Shown piece after piece: positions 8,683-17,629 of a stretch of DNA of 64,000 bases. The notes beneath the pieces were generated by a model. It saw only the letters and a list, made by a program, of their open reading frames with translations, had not been told where the DNA came from and did no database searches. Positions within the stretch are counted from its first letter, which is position 1. The number at the start of each line of letters is the position of its first letter. The position numbers and the translations under genes are program-made. Origin of the DNA: Maridesulfovibrio sp. (GTDB lineage: Bacteria > Desulfobacterota > Desulfovibrionia > Desulfovibrionales > Desulfovibrionaceae); NCBI RefSeq assembly GCF_963666665.1, contig NZ_OY762999.1, positions 4,134,001-4,198,000 on the forward strand, given 5' to 3'.

Positions 8683-9180
8683 ATGATTGATTATCTTGAA
8701 AAAGCAGCTGTTTGGATATGCCGGATTCTGGCAGTAATTGCCGGGGCGGCATTGACCCTGATGATTTTACTGGCCTGTGCAAACATGGTGTCCCGCGCGG
8801 TTTGGATTCCGGTTAAGGGAACCTTTGAATTGATGGGCTTTCTCGGCGCGGTTACCGCTGGATTTTCGCTTGGATTTTCGCAGCTGCACCGCAGTCATAT
8901 TGCAGTTGGGCTTTTGTTCAGGCATTTTCCCGCTCCTGTTCAGGTTGTGCTGGACGCATTGTCCGGTACGGTCTCCTGTGTGTTTTTTATCTTTTGTGCC
9001 AATGAGACCTATAAATGGGGGATGTTTCTCTACGATCTAGAGGAAGTCTCAGAGACCCTGGGCATTCATTTTTATCCCTTTGTCTTTGCTGTGGCCTTTG
9101 GCTGTGTGGCAATGTCTTTTGTCATCATGCTCGATATCCTTCGTATTCTGCGCGGTAAGGAACCGCTTAAACCCGCTTAG
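8683..9180 (+). CDS. dctQ: TRAP transporter small permease DctQ
   Basis: A 165-residue inner-membrane protein with four predicted transmembrane helices, the usual size and topology of DctQ. It carries the family motif LGFSQLHRSHIAVGLL between helices 2 and 3. It pairs with DctM to form the sodium-dependent TRAP permease. It lies between dctP and dctM on the same strand; dctM starts 5 bases after its stop. Confidence 0.9.
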   Translation: MIDYLEKAAVWICRILAVIAGAALTLMILLACANMVSRAVWIPVKGTFELMGFLGAVTAGFSLGFSQLHRSHIAVGLLFRHFPAPVQVVLDALSGTVSCVFFIFCANETYKWGMFLYDLEEVSETLGIHFYPFVFAVAFGCVAMSFVIMLDILRILRGKEPLKPA

Positions 9181-9184
9181 TATT

Positions 9185-10486
9185 ATGGAACCGATTACTG
9201 TTGGAATTGTGGGCGTACTCTGCCTGCTGCTGGTTATTCTTGTCTTGCGTGTCCCTGTGGGTTTTGCCATGGGCATTATCGGGTTTATCGGCTTTGCCAA
9301 GGTTTTGAACCTCAAGGCCGCATACGGGATGCTGGGTACTGAAATCTGGAACGTCTTTTCATCCTATGGCTTAACAGTTATCCCGCTGTTCATCCTTATG
9401 GGGCAGATTTGTTTTTATTCCGGAGTTAATGAACGGCTCTACAAGTCTGCATATGCATGGATGGGCCATATTCGAGGTGGTATTGCCATGGCAACGGTTA
9501 TGGCCTGTGCCGGTTTTGCTGCTATCTGCGGTTCCAACACCGCCACTGCCGCGACCATGTCCACTGTAGCTTTGCCGGAAATGAAGAAGTTCAAGTATAA
9601 TCCCATTCTTTCCACCGGTTCAGTTGCTGCCGGGGCTACCCTCGGTGTAGTCATTCCCCCCAGTGTGGTGCTGATCATTATCGGCCTTCAGACAGGGGAG
9701 TCCATCAGCAGGCTTTTTATGGGCGGGGTCATTCCCGGAATACTGCTTTGCGCTCTTTTTCTGCTTACTGTTTACATGATGTGTGTGGCCCATCCTGACT
9801 GGGGGCCGGCCGGAACTGAAGTTACTTTCAAGGAAAAGCTGGCCTCCCTGCCCGGCTCCATAGAAATGATCATCCTCTTTGTGTTGGTTATGGGCGGCCT
9901 ATTCGCAGGCTGGTTCACTCCCACAGAGGCCGGAGCCGCAGGCTCTGCTTTTGCACTGCTGATCAGCATTGCTTCACGAGAGATGACTTTCAAGCGCTTT
10001 GCCGCTGCAGTCAGTGATACTCTTAAAGTTTCCTGTATGATCATGGTGGTAATGCTTGGTGCAGTGATCTTCGGGCGTTTTCTGGCTGTGACCCGTATTC
10101 CGTTTGAAGCTGCAAACTTCGTGGCTGCGCTTCCCATTCCGCCCACGGTGATCATTCTGCTCATCTGTGTGATCTACATCATCGGCGGCATGGTCATGGA
10201 TGCTTTGGCTCTACTACTGATCACCATTCCCATCTTTTTTCCCATTGTCAGTGCCATGGGTTATGATCCGGTCTGGTTCGGGGTCCTGATTACCATCGTG
10301 ACAACTCTTGGAGCGATTACTCCTCCGGTAGGTGTAACAACGTTCATTGTCGCCTCTATGGCCGAAGATGTGTCCATTGACCGGGTTTTTCTGGGCGTCA
10401 GCTATTTCATGCTTGCTTATGTAGTTCTCGTGGCTTTGATGCTCGCGGTCCCGGCAACTGTGACTTTCCTGCCTGGCCTATTATAA
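9185..10486 (+). CDS. dctM: TRAP transporter large permease DctM
   Basis: A 433-residue DctM protein with about 12 hydrophobic segments. It has the signature regions GGIAMATVMACAGFAAICGS, GATLGVVIPPS and TPTEAGAAG, and the C-terminal repeat GAITPPVGVTTF. It is the substrate-translocating subunit of the TRAP system coded with 7595-9180. The ATG at 9185 (MEPITVGIVGV) is preferred to ATG 9080, which would overlap dctQ by 100 bases. A hairpin and repeat element follow at 10503-10571. Confidence 0.93.
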   Translation: MEPITVGIVGVLCLLLVILVLRVPVGFAMGIIGFIGFAKVLNLKAAYGMLGTEIWNVFSSYGLTVIPLFILMGQICFYSGVNERLYKSAYAWMGHIRGGIAMATVMACAGFAAICGSNTATAATMSTVALPEMKKFKYNPILSTGSVAAGATLGVVIPPSVVLIIIGLQTGESISRLFMGGVIPGILLCALFLLTVYMMCVAHPDWGPAGTEVTFKEKLASLPGSIEMIILFVLVMGGLFAGWFTPTEAGAAGSAFALLISIASREMTFKRFAAAVSDTLKVSCMIMVVMLGAVIFGRFLAVTRIPFEAANFVAALPIPPTVIILLICVIYIIGGMVMDALALLLITIPIFFPIVSAMGYDPVWFGVLITIVTTLGAITPPVGVTTFIVASMAEDVSIDRVFLGVSYFMLAYVVLVALMLAVPATVTFLPGLL

Positions 10487-10502
10487 TTTGTGATTACATG
10501 TC

Positions 10503-10571
10503 GGCGAAGCCCAATTAAAATGTTTTGGGATTTTTAAACCCTTTTTCAAAAGGGTTTAAGCCGCCGGAGGC
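10503..10571 (+). repeat. Recurrent intergenic hairpin element ending GCCGCCGGAGGC
   Basis: It begins GGCGAAGCCCAATTAAAATG, then a 12-bp stem (TTAAACCCTTTT at 10534-10545 with its complement at 10548-10559), and ends GCCGCCGGAGGC (10560-10571). The same 12-base end also closes a hairpin at 39499-39549. The GGAGG inside the motif (10566-10570) lies four bases before the ATG of the next gene and so acts as its ribosome binding site. Confidence 0.6.
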
Positions 10572-10574
10572 AAA

Positions 10575-11453
10575 ATGGCAGCTGAATTTGTACAGGTAAC
10601 AAAAGCCGAAGCTGGGCAGAAATTGGTCCGTTTTCTGGAGCGGCGAGTGGATGGAGCCGTCCCGCGTTCGGCAATTATGCGCTGGATTCGTAAGGGGAAT
10701 GTCCGTGTGGATAAAGGGCGCTGTAAGGCTTTTGATCTGGTTAAGGAAGGGCAGACCGTACGTATCCCTCCATATGAGGCAGAGGAAACGGCGCAGCATA
10801 AAAAACTTCCGTCATTACCCATCATTTACGAAGACGATAATTATCTGGCTGTGTGTAAACCAGCAGGACTTCCTACTCAAGGTGGTACCGGACATGATGA
10901 TTCCGTTGCTGACCGCCTGCTGTCCATGTTTGCGGATGCTCCCTACAAGCCTGCTCCGGCGCATCGCTTGGACCGGGATACATCCGGTGTGATTCTGGCC
11001 GGCAAATCCCATCAGGGGCAGAAGGATTTATCCGATTTCTTTGCTGAACATGGCGAAGGGGGTAAGTTCTACCTCGCAGAGGTTGAGGGCAGGTGGCCAG
11101 ATGAAGACTGGGTAGAGTTGCACGACAAGATGGAAAAGTGCGGCCCCAAGGGACGAGAAAAGGTTGTTGTCGGTTCCGGCAAGGATGCTTTGAGTTCTGT
11201 CTGTCCCGTTGCAACGGGGGATAAGTTTTCACAGCTCATTGTTAAGCTGCATACAGGGCGCACACATCAGATCAGGGTTCAGCTTTCATCACGCGGTTTT
11301 CCTATTGAGGGTGATGTGAAATACGGCGGACAAAAAGGGAGAATGAAACTTCATTGTCTGCGGATTGATACCCCTTGGTTCACGGCCGGCTGCCTGCCGG
11401 ATTGGGAAAATCTGCCTGACATTTCTGATCAATATTTCGATAAACAAGCTTAG
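10575..11453 (+). CDS. RluA-family (RluC/RluD-like) pseudouridine synthase
   Basis: A 292-residue protein with an N-terminal S4 RNA-binding domain (about residues 10-75, GAVPRSAIMRWIRKGNVRVD), then the RluA catalytic domain. The catalytic aspartate lies in APAHRLDRDTSGVIL, and GRTHQIRVQLSSRGFPIEGD follows near the C-terminus. It converts uridines of 23S rRNA to pseudouridine; which positions cannot be told. The ribosome binding site comes from the upstream repeat. A terminator follows at 11483. Confidence 0.9.
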   Translation: MAAEFVQVTKAEAGQKLVRFLERRVDGAVPRSAIMRWIRKGNVRVDKGRCKAFDLVKEGQTVRIPPYEAEETAQHKKLPSLPIIYEDDNYLAVCKPAGLPTQGGTGHDDSVADRLLSMFADAPYKPAPAHRLDRDTSGVILAGKSHQGQKDLSDFFAEHGEGGKFYLAEVEGRWPDEDWVELHDKMEKCGPKGREKVVVGSGKDALSSVCPVATGDKFSQLIVKLHTGRTHQIRVQLSSRGFPIEGDVKYGGQKGRMKLHCLRIDTPWFTAGCLPDWENLPDISDQYFDKQA

Positions 11454-11482
11454 AACAGTCAGGTTATTTAGTCCGCATTTTT

Positions 11483-11515
11483 AGACAGTTGAACTCGGTT
11501 CAGCTGTCTTTTTTT
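11483..11515 (+). terminator. Terminator after the pseudouridine synthase gene
   Basis: AGACAGTTGAAC (11483-11494) pairs with GTTCAGCTGTCT (11498-11509) with one G-U pair and a three-base loop, followed by a run of T. Confidence 0.92.
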
Positions 11516-11631
11516 GTGTCTGACGAAAATTACCGTTCTTGTTTTAGGTTTAAAAGTTATTGACAAACGATAACTCTTTGCCGTAATTCATGAATCATAA
11601 AACGGTTACAAATACTCTTAAGGAGACATCG

Positions 11632-12171
11632 ATGGATAAGATTAAGAAGATGAGCATTGTCCTGAAATATGCGTTTCTGCTGGTGTTGATTGCAATTCCG
11701 GTTTTTGAATTCGCCGGTTGGGTTCTGTTTGACGGTGATCCGGATGCGTATTTCATCCCTGAATTTTTGTTGACCTTGGATTCTGATTATCTAGCTCCTT
11801 TGACGGAAGGGCAAAAAATATTGGGAGCTCTGGCTTCTACCCCCTATATGGCACTGGGTATGGTCTGTTTTTGGCAGTTGGCTAAGCTGTTCGGGCTGTA
11901 TTCACAGGGACAGATTTTTACTGCCGAGAATTCAGCATGCTACAGGAAGGCTGCATGGGCTTTGCTCATTGGTGAGATCGTTTATCCTTTTACTCAGACT
12001 GCGGTTACGTACATAGCTACCATGAATAATGCAGTGGGTGATCGGCTTATTTCTATCGGATTTGATGAAACTAATCTTGGAAATATCGTTATTGCTTGTG
12101 TGATATTAGCCATCTCTTGGGTCATGGATGAAGGACGAAAGCTTCAGGATGAAGCGGAGCTTACAATTTAA
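11632..12171 (+). CDS. DUF2975 membrane protein
   Basis: A 179-residue protein with four hydrophobic segments (FLLVLIAIPVFEFAGWVLF near the start, a segment near residue 75-90, one near 110-125 and a last at about 150-165). The conserved central block FGLYSQGQIFTAENSACYRK is typical of DUF2975. ATG 11632 follows AAGGAG by seven bases; the upstream in-frame ATG 11590 has no such site. The XRE regulator of the next gene is the usual partner of DUF2975 (YozG-type pairs). The molecular function is unknown. Confidence 0.82.
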   Translation: MDKIKKMSIVLKYAFLLVLIAIPVFEFAGWVLFDGDPDAYFIPEFLLTLDSDYLAPLTEGQKILGALASTPYMALGMVCFWQLAKLFGLYSQGQIFTAENSACYRKAAWALLIGEIVYPFTQTAVTYIATMNNAVGDRLISIGFDETNLGNIVIACVILAISWVMDEGRKLQDEAELTI

Positions 12172-12180
12172 GGGATTGAT

Positions 12181-12405
12181 ATGGCGATACTTATAAACCT
12201 TGATGTGATGCTGGCTAAAAGAAAAGTTTCATCCAAGGAACTGGCTGAGGCCGTTGGAATTACCCCGCAGAACTTGTCTGTGCTTAAGACAGGAAAGGCC
12301 AAGGCCATCAGGTTCAGCACTCTCGATGCCATCTGTAAGTTTCTGGAGTGTCAGCCCGGAGATATTCTTGAGTTCCGGGATGAAGAAGGAAGTGTAAATA
12401 TTTAA
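12181..12405 (+). CDS. Small XRE/Cro-type regulator (YozG-like), partner of DUF2975
   Basis: A 74-residue helix-turn-helix protein: VMLAKRKVSSKELAEAVGIT, PQNLSVLKTGKAKAIRFSTL, then the hallmark LDAICKFLECQPGDILEF of the YozG/Cro-C1 group found beside DUF2975 genes. It probably represses its own operon and responds to its membrane partner, which is inference from the pairing. It starts 9 bases after the DUF2975 stop, and a terminator follows at 12449. Confidence 0.88.
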   Translation: MAILINLDVMLAKRKVSSKELAEAVGITPQNLSVLKTGKAKAIRFSTLDAICKFLECQPGDILEFRDEEGSVNI

Positions 12406-12448
12406 GGACTCCCCTTATTCAGGCTGGGTTATGGTTGTCTCGGCTTGC

Positions 12449-12482
12449 GGCAGAACCGGGGAAATTCGGTTCTGCCTTTTTT
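12449..12482 (+). terminator. Terminator after the DUF2975/XRE pair
   Basis: A perfect 10-bp stem (GGCAGAACCG at 12449-12458, CGGTTCTGCC at 12467-12476) with an eight-base loop is followed by TTTTTT. Confidence 0.94.
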
Positions 12483-12509
12483 ATTCCCTGAAACCGGGAA
12501 GGAAAATAC

Positions 12510-13739
12510 ATGTCAGCTAAGCATGAAAATAGAAATATTGATGTAGATTCCCTTAATGAGGGTCAGATGGGTAAATGGAAAAAACTGATTTTTCTGTTGG
12601 TTTTGGTTGCTCTCCTTGGAGGCGTGTCGGCGATTGTTCTTGATGGCAGTGAAGAGGTTGTCGAATACAAGACAGCTGTTGCCCGTGTCGGTAATTTCAC
12701 TGTTGATGTTGCTGCCAGCGGAACTTTGCAGCCGCGCAACAAGGTTATTGTGGGCTGTGAAATTTCTGGAACCATTGATAAAATTTTCAAAGATTACAAT
12801 GACAAGGTCGTTAAGGGTGAACTTCTGGCCCGAATGCGCACTGATGAATTGCAGGCTCGCGTCAATCAACTTCGGGCTGCTCTTGAATCTTCACGAGCCA
12901 ATGTGCGTAAATCTCAAGTCGACTTGAAAGATAAAAACAATGAGTGCTCGCGTATGAGCAACTTGCGCAAGAAAAATGCTGTTTCCCAAAAACAGTTGGA
13001 CAGTGCGATTGCTGCCCGCGATATGGCCGATGCTCATCTTGCCGAAGTAAGGGCTATGGTCCGTCAGGCGGAAGCAAATCTGAATGAAGCAGAAGCTAAT
13101 CTTAAAAAAGCTTCCATTACTTCACCTATTGATGGATTGGTGCTGACACGGCATGTGGAGGCTGGACAGGCGGTCTCTTCGGGGATGAATACCCCGGAGC
13201 TTTACACGCTGGCGACCAGTCTTACGGAAATGCGTCTTGAGCTGAATGTTGACGAAGCTGATGTGGGAAAAATCAAGGCCGGGCAGAAAGCCGTGTTCAC
13301 CGTTGATGCTTATGCCGGGAGAAAGTTTCCTGCCAAGTTTATCAAGCTACGTTATGCCCCGCAGCGGGTACAGGGTGTTGTTACCTATGTGGGTATATTT
13401 TCCGTGGACAACAGGGAGTTACTGCTGCGACCGGGAATGACTGCCGCGGCCAAAATTGAAATTGAACAGGTCCATGATGAATTATTGGTTCCCAACGGCG
13501 CCTTGCGTTTTTCTCCGGCGGATGCCGTTCCTGAGGGTGCCATGAACACTCCTTCCCCAAAAGATGCAAACCTCTGGGTTCTCAGGGACGGTCATCCGCA
13601 AAAAGTGGAAATTTGCAAGGGCAGTACCAATGGTCGCTTCACTCAGGTTGTCGGTGGACAACTGTCTGAAGGGGATGAGGTCATCCTCTCCCGTGTTGAA
13701 GCCGTTGCCGACAGCAGCATGATTTTATCCTTAGAGTAG
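12510..13739 (+). CDS. MacA-like periplasmic adaptor (membrane fusion protein)
   Basis: A 409-residue HlyD/RND-type adaptor. A single N-terminal membrane anchor lies at about residues 24-44 (LIFLLVLVALLGGVSAIVL). It is followed by a first biotinyl-lipoyl half (GCEISGTIDKIFKDYNDKVVKG), a long coiled-coil hairpin at about 105-195, the second lipoyl half (ASITSPIDGLVLTRHVEAGQ), beta-barrel and membrane-proximal domains. It links the MacB-type ABC proteins encoded next to an outer-membrane TolC, which is not in this window. The substrate is unknown; macrolides, lipopeptides and siderophores are all known for the family. Confidence 0.9.
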   Translation: MSAKHENRNIDVDSLNEGQMGKWKKLIFLLVLVALLGGVSAIVLDGSEEVVEYKTAVARVGNFTVDVAASGTLQPRNKVIVGCEISGTIDKIFKDYNDKVVKGELLARMRTDELQARVNQLRAALESSRANVRKSQVDLKDKNNECSRMSNLRKKNAVSQKQLDSAIAARDMADAHLAEVRAMVRQAEANLNEAEANLKKASITSPIDGLVLTRHVEAGQAVSSGMNTPELYTLATSLTEMRLELNVDEADVGKIKAGQKAVFTVDAYAGRKFPAKFIKLRYAPQRVQGVVTYVGIFSVDNRELLLRPGMTAAAKIEIEQVHDELLVPNGALRFSPADAVPEGAMNTPSPKDANLWVLRDGHPQKVEICKGSTNGRFTQVVGGQLSEGDEVILSRVEAVADSSMILSLE

Positions 13740-13752
13740 GCAGGGCAGGAAA

Positions 13753-14427
13753 GTGATTGAACTCAAGAACATCACCCGTGTTTACAATACTGGCGGTGCC
13801 GAGGTGCGTGCACTGGACGGCATAGATATGACCATTGAAAATGGTGAATTTGTGGCTGTCATGGGCAGCTCCGGTTCTGGAAAATCAACTACTATGAATA
13901 TTCTCGGTTGTTTGGATACACCCTCTGCAGGCAGTTACCTGTTTGAAGGTATTGAAGTGACTTCATTGAGTAGAAGCCAGAAAGCCCGTTTGCGGCGCAG
14001 GTATCTTGGTTTTGTTTTTCAGGGATTCAATTTGCTAAGCCGGACGACTGCCCTTGAAAATGTCGAACTCCCCCTTGTTTATCGTGGCTTGGGTAAGAAG
14101 GAACGGCGAAATATGGCCTATACCGCCCTTGATAAGGTCGGGCTTGCCGATCGGGCAATGCATACCACTACGGAAATGTCCGGTGGGCAGCAGCAACGGG
14201 TAGCCATTGCCCGGGCCATTGTTTGCAATCCTTTTCTGCTTCTCGCAGACGAACCGACCGGAAACCTTGATTCAGCCCGCAGTACTGAGATTATGCAATT
14301 GCTGACATCGTTACAGGCTGAGCATGGCATTACAGTAGTCATGGTCACTCATGAACCGGAAATGGCTCTCTGGGCCTCGCGCACCATTGAGTTTCGTGAT
14401 GGCAAAATTATCAAGGAAGGTCATTGA
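13753..14427 (+). CDS. MacB/LolD-type ABC transporter ATP-binding protein
   Basis: A 224-residue ATPase starting at a GTG. It has Walker [12 protein letters not shown]-loop FVFQGFNLL, the ABC signature [15 protein letters not shown] and Walker [13 protein letters not shown], all typical of the MacB/LolD (MJ0796-like) branch. Its stop codon overlaps the ATG of the permease gene by one base (TGATG), so the two are translationally coupled. It acts with the adaptor at 12510 in a tripartite efflux system. Confidence 0.94.
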   Translation: MIELKNITRVYNTGGAEVRALDGIDMTIENGEFVAVMGSSGSGKSTTMNILGCLDTPSAGSYLFEGIEVTSLSRSQKARLRRRYLGFVFQGFNLLSRTTALENVELPLVYRGLGKKERRNMAYTALDKVGLADRAMHTTTEMSGGQQQRVAIARAIVCNPFLLLADEPTGNLDSARSTEIMQLLTSLQAEHGITVVMVTHEPEMALWASRTIEFRDGKIIKEGH

Positions 14428-15641
14428 TGTTTTTGCAAGCTGTACTGCTATCTTTCCGCACCCTGCTGCGCAACAAGCTTCGTTCCTGTCTTACAGTGCT
14501 GGGGATTGTTATCGGTGTAGGCTCGGTTATCGCTGTGGTCGTTATAGGGCAGGGAGCCAGCAGAAAGCTGACTGATGAAATTTCCAGCCTCGGCAGCAAA
14601 ATGATTATGATCTACCCTGATGAGGAAAACGGGGTTGGTTTTGCCGGGGAAACTTCCAATCTGATTCCGTTCAAGAATGCGGATGTTGAGGCTATCAAAC
14701 GAGAATTTCCGGATTGCGGCGGGGTCGCACCTGTTTCTGAGTCCTCAGTGGTTGCGGTGTTCGGGAATAACAATTGCCAAACAGCAGTTACCGGAACTGA
14801 GAGTAGTTATTTTGCCATCAGGAATTGGCGGGTAAAGTCGGGTAGGTTCTTCAGCACCAGTGAAGAAAGGGCGGGTAAATCTGTCTGTATCATCGGTGAA
14901 AAGGTCAGCAAGAATCTTTTTAAAGGAATGGATCCCATTGGGTCGTCTATCCGTATAGACCGTTTTTCTTATCAGGTTATCGGTGTACTTAAATCCAAAG
15001 GCGGATCTATGGCCGGTAAGGAACAGGATGATATTGTTCTTGTTCCCCTTAAAGTCTTTCAGCGCAGGATTTCCGGTAACAAAGAGGTGGGTATGATTAT
15101 TGTGGGCTGTGGTTCAGGTCAGGATTCTACAGCTCTTAAGCGGCAACTCAAGCAGGTTATGGTTGAACGCCGCCCGGTTCCGCCCGGACACGGGAATAAT
15201 TTCGCTATTGAAGATATGAAGGAGATTATTAAAACCGTAAAAAAGCAAACCGGAACCTTCACGACTTTTATCAGCGCCATAGCAGCAATCAGTCTGCTGG
15301 TCGGCGGGATCGGGATTATGAACATTATGCTTGTTTCCGTGACAGAGAGAACCCGCGAAATCGGTATCCGTATGGCCGTGGGTGCGCAGGAAAAGGATAT
15401 TCTGATTCAGTTTCTTGTGGAGGCAGTGGTGCTTTCCCTTTTTGGAGGGGTACTGGGTATTTCTCTCGGATTGTTGGTTCCGCTATTCGTGACCGGTTAT
15501 ATGAAGATCACTTTTGTTGTTGATATGCGCATTATCCTGATTAGTTTTGTGTTTTCAGGATTGGTAGGTATTGTCTTCGGGTATTTCCCCGCACGACGTG
15601 CAGCACGGATGAATCCTATTGATGCTTTACGGCATGAGTAA
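14427..15641 (+). CDS. MacB-type ABC transporter permease
   Basis: A 404-residue permease with one N-terminal helix (LTVLGIVIGVGSVIAVVVIG), a large MacB periplasmic core domain (about 50-270), and three C-terminal helices including the FtsX signature region (GGIGIMNIMLVSVTERTREIG). The end, FPARRAARMNPIDALRHE, is classical for MacB. In E. coli MacB the ATPase and permease are fused; here they are separate genes. ATG 14427 overlaps the preceding stop. Confidence 0.94.
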   Translation: MFLQAVLLSFRTLLRNKLRSCLTVLGIVIGVGSVIAVVVIGQGASRKLTDEISSLGSKMIMIYPDEENGVGFAGETSNLIPFKNADVEAIKREFPDCGGVAPVSESSVVAVFGNNNCQTAVTGTESSYFAIRNWRVKSGRFFSTSEERAGKSVCIIGEKVSKNLFKGMDPIGSSIRIDRFSYQVIGVLKSKGGSMAGKEQDDIVLVPLKVFQRRISGNKEVGMIIVGCGSGQDSTALKRQLKQVMVERRPVPPGHGNNFAIEDMKEIIKTVKKQTGTFTTFISAIAAISLLVGGIGIMNIMLVSVTERTREIGIRMAVGAQEKDILIQFLVEAVVLSLFGGVLGISLGLLVPLFVTGYMKITFVVDMRIILISFVFSGLVGIVFGYFPARRAARMNPIDALRHE

Positions 15642-15668
15642 ATGATCATTATACTAAGTCGGTAATAT

Positions 15669-15704
15669 AAAAATCCCCGCAGCCTCACGGTTACGGGGAT
15701 TTTT
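15669..15704. terminator. Bidirectional terminator between macB-type permease and ech operons
   Basis: A stem of AAAAATCCCCG (15669-15679) with CGGGGATTTTT (15694-15704) lies between convergent genes. A-tracts and T-tracts on both sides allow use in both directions. Confidence 0.92.
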
Positions 15705-15726
15705 GTAGTTCGAACTAAGCTTTGAA

Positions 15727-16101
15727 TTATTTCTTGGCTTTTTTCTTGGGCGGTTTGACTTTGCCGGTCTGCTCAATCATGTCGCGTTCTGCGGACGGGG
15801 CGCGGTGTACAGGTTTCATGTACAGGCTGCCTGTCGGGCAGTGGTCAACGCAGATGGAGCAGTAGACGCATGCGAAAGGATCGCAGACCCATGTTCCGGT
15901 ACCGCTGTCTTTATCTTTGGTGACGGTAATGCACTGTGAAGGGCATTTCATTTCGCATTTTTTGCAGAAAATGCACTCGTCAATGTTGTTGAACAGTTCA
16001 CCTCTGTAGCGTTCAAAAGGCTCGCGTTTCTCGATGGGGTACATGCGAGTGGAGCTTTTTTGAAGGAGGTTCTTCAGTACAGTGGGAGTCATGTTAAGCA
16101 T
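15727..16101 (-). CDS. echF: Ech hydrogenase subunit EchF (2x[4Fe-4S] ferredoxin-like)
   Basis: A 124-residue NuoI-like electron-transfer subunit with two CxxCxxCxxxC clusters (Cys 43/46/49/53 and 78/81/84/88). It accepts electrons from ferredoxin and passes them to EchC. The tail is Lys-rich (PPKKKAKK). ATG 16101 has an excellent AGGAGG site seven bases upstream, which overlaps the echE stop; an upstream ATG at 16137 would overlap echE by 25 bases. It is the last gene of echABCDEF, ahead of a terminator. Confidence 0.94.
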   Translation of the reverse strand: MLNMTPTVLKNLLQKSSTRMYPIEKREPFERYRGELFNNIDECIFCKKCEMKCPSQCITVTKDKDSGTGTWVCDPFACVYCSICVDHCPTGSLYMKPVHRAPSAERDMIEQTGKVKPPKKKAKK

Positions 16102-16112
16102 GTCTCGGCCTC

Positions 16113-17189
16113 CTAGCGTTCCGTGCAGCTGATGCACGGGTCGATTGACAGAATGATAACCGGAACATCAGCCAGTTCGCAGTTGGGGAGCATCGCCAGG
16201 AGAGGCGGAATGTTTGCAAACGTGGGTGTTCTGATGCGGACCCTGTCAAGGAACTTCTTGCCGCTACCTTTCATGTAGTAGAGGCATTCACCGCGGGGCT
16301 GTTCCACGCGGGTTATTACTTCGCCTTCGGGGTTACCTTTGCAGGGAGCTGCAATGTCGCCCTGAGGAAGTCCGGCAAGGGCCTGTCTTACGAGGTCTGC
16401 GGACTGCAGGGTTTCCCTGAAGCGTACTGTGGAACGTGCCCAGCAGTCGCCGTCGGTTTCGACAACAGGCTCGAAGTCGATTTTATCAAATGCTGCGTAC
16501 TTCAGGAGACGCATGTCGGAAGCAACACCGCTACCGCGCAGGGTCGGTCCTGCTGCACCGAGGTCGTAGGCCTGTTCTTTGGTCAGAACGCCGACGCCCT
16601 TGGTACGTGCACATACAGTGTAATCGTTGAGGATGGTGTTCTGGATTTCTTTGATTTCCTTTTCACAGGTATCAACTTCGGAAAGGATCCAGGAGCACAT
16701 CTCGGGAGTCAGGTCCTGACGGACACCGCCCACGATATTCACGGAAGTGATAACACGGCTACCGGTGGTAGCTTCGTTGATATCCATAATGCGTTCACGG
16801 ATGCGCCAGAACTGCATGAAGAGGGCTTCGAAGCCGAAAGCATCGGCAAAGAGACCCAGCCAGAGCAGGTGGCTGTGCATACGGTGAAGTTCGGACCAGA
16901 CGGTGCGGAGGTATTCGGCTCTTTCGGGAACCTCAATACCCATCATTTCCTCAATGCCCTGACAGTAGCACATTGAGTGGATGTTGGAGCAGATACCGCA
17001 GACGCGTTCAACGACCTGGATCATCTGGTGGTAATCGCGGATTTCAGCGAGTTTTTCCAGACCCCTGTGAACGTATCCGAGTGCGGGAATGGCCTCCAGT
17101 ACGATCTCGTCTTCCACGACAAGCTTCACATGCAGCGGCTCCGGGAGAACCGGATGCTGCGGACCGAAAGGTATGATGGTACGTGCCAT
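16113..17189 (-). CDS. echE: Ech hydrogenase large subunit EchE ([NiFe] catalytic)
   Basis: A 358-residue NuoD-like subunit holding the NiFe site. The N-terminal ligands are in RVCGICSNIH (Cys 64 and 67) and the C-terminal ligands in DPCISC (Cys 352 and 355). The protein ends three residues after the last ligand, so there is no C-terminal extension for an endopeptidase to remove, as known for Ech and CooH. Unlike NuoD, it is therefore a true hydrogenase. It reduces protons or oxidises H2 at the cytoplasmic face. Confidence 0.97.
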   Translation of the reverse strand: MARTIIPFGPQHPVLPEPLHVKLVVEDEIVLEAIPALGYVHRGLEKLAEIRDYHQMIQVVERVCGICSNIHSMCYCQGIEEMMGIEVPERAEYLRTVWSELHRMHSHLLWLGLFADAFGFEALFMQFWRIRERIMDINEATTGSRVITSVNIVGGVRQDLTPEMCSWILSEVDTCEKEIKEIQNTILNDYTVCARTKGVGVLTKEQAYDLGAAGPTLRGSGVASDMRLLKYAAFDKIDFEPVVETDGDCWARSTVRFRETLQSADLVRQALAGLPQGDIAAPCKGNPEGEVITRVEQPRGECLYYMKGSGKKFLDRVRIRTPTFANIPPLLAMLPNCELADVPVIILSIDPCISCTER

Positions 17190-17237
17190 AATTTACCCTA
17201 TAGTTGTTATCGTCTTGGGTTCATCCGGGAAGACGAG

Positions 17238-17609
17238 TTATTTATTTACTTTCATCGCCTTAGTGTTGTTACACATAGGGATGATGGTTACTTCGTCGTC
17301 AAGGTACAGCTTGCGGCCGAAATCGAGTACGAGGCCGTCGAACTTGATGTCGAACTGGTCCTGTATTTCGTTTTCGATGAGCAGAGCTGCGAAGTACACG
17401 CCGCTGATGGAGGGCACAGGCTTGTCCATGTCCACGGTCAGGCGCAGGTTGGTGAGTACTTCATTTTTATCAAAGTGGTAGATGATATCCGCTTTTCCGT
17501 CACCGATGTTGGTGCAGGAGAAGGTGACCATACGCTGTCCGCCACTCTTCATCTTGGAGACTTCGCCTACCAGGCTTTCCAGAGTTACATCTATCTGATT
17601 TTCAATCAC
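17238..17609 (-). CDS. echD: Ech hydrogenase subunit EchD (NuoC-like)
   Basis: A 123-residue soluble subunit in the position of echD, matching the C-terminal part of the NuoC family (TFSCTNIGDGKADIIYHFDK, then LTVDMDKPVPSISGVYFAA). It carries no cofactor motif. It supports assembly of the hydrogenase arm between EchC and EchE. The low sequence conservation is usual for EchD; the assignment rests on size, position and this block. Confidence 0.88.
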   Translation of the reverse strand: MIENQIDVTLESLVGEVSKMKSGGQRMVTFSCTNIGDGKADIIYHFDKNEVLTNLRLTVDMDKPVPSISGVYFAALLIENEIQDQFDIKFDGLVLDFGRKLYLDDEVTIIPMCNNTKAMKVNK

Positions 17610-17629
17610 GATCTTACCCCTCGTAATGT

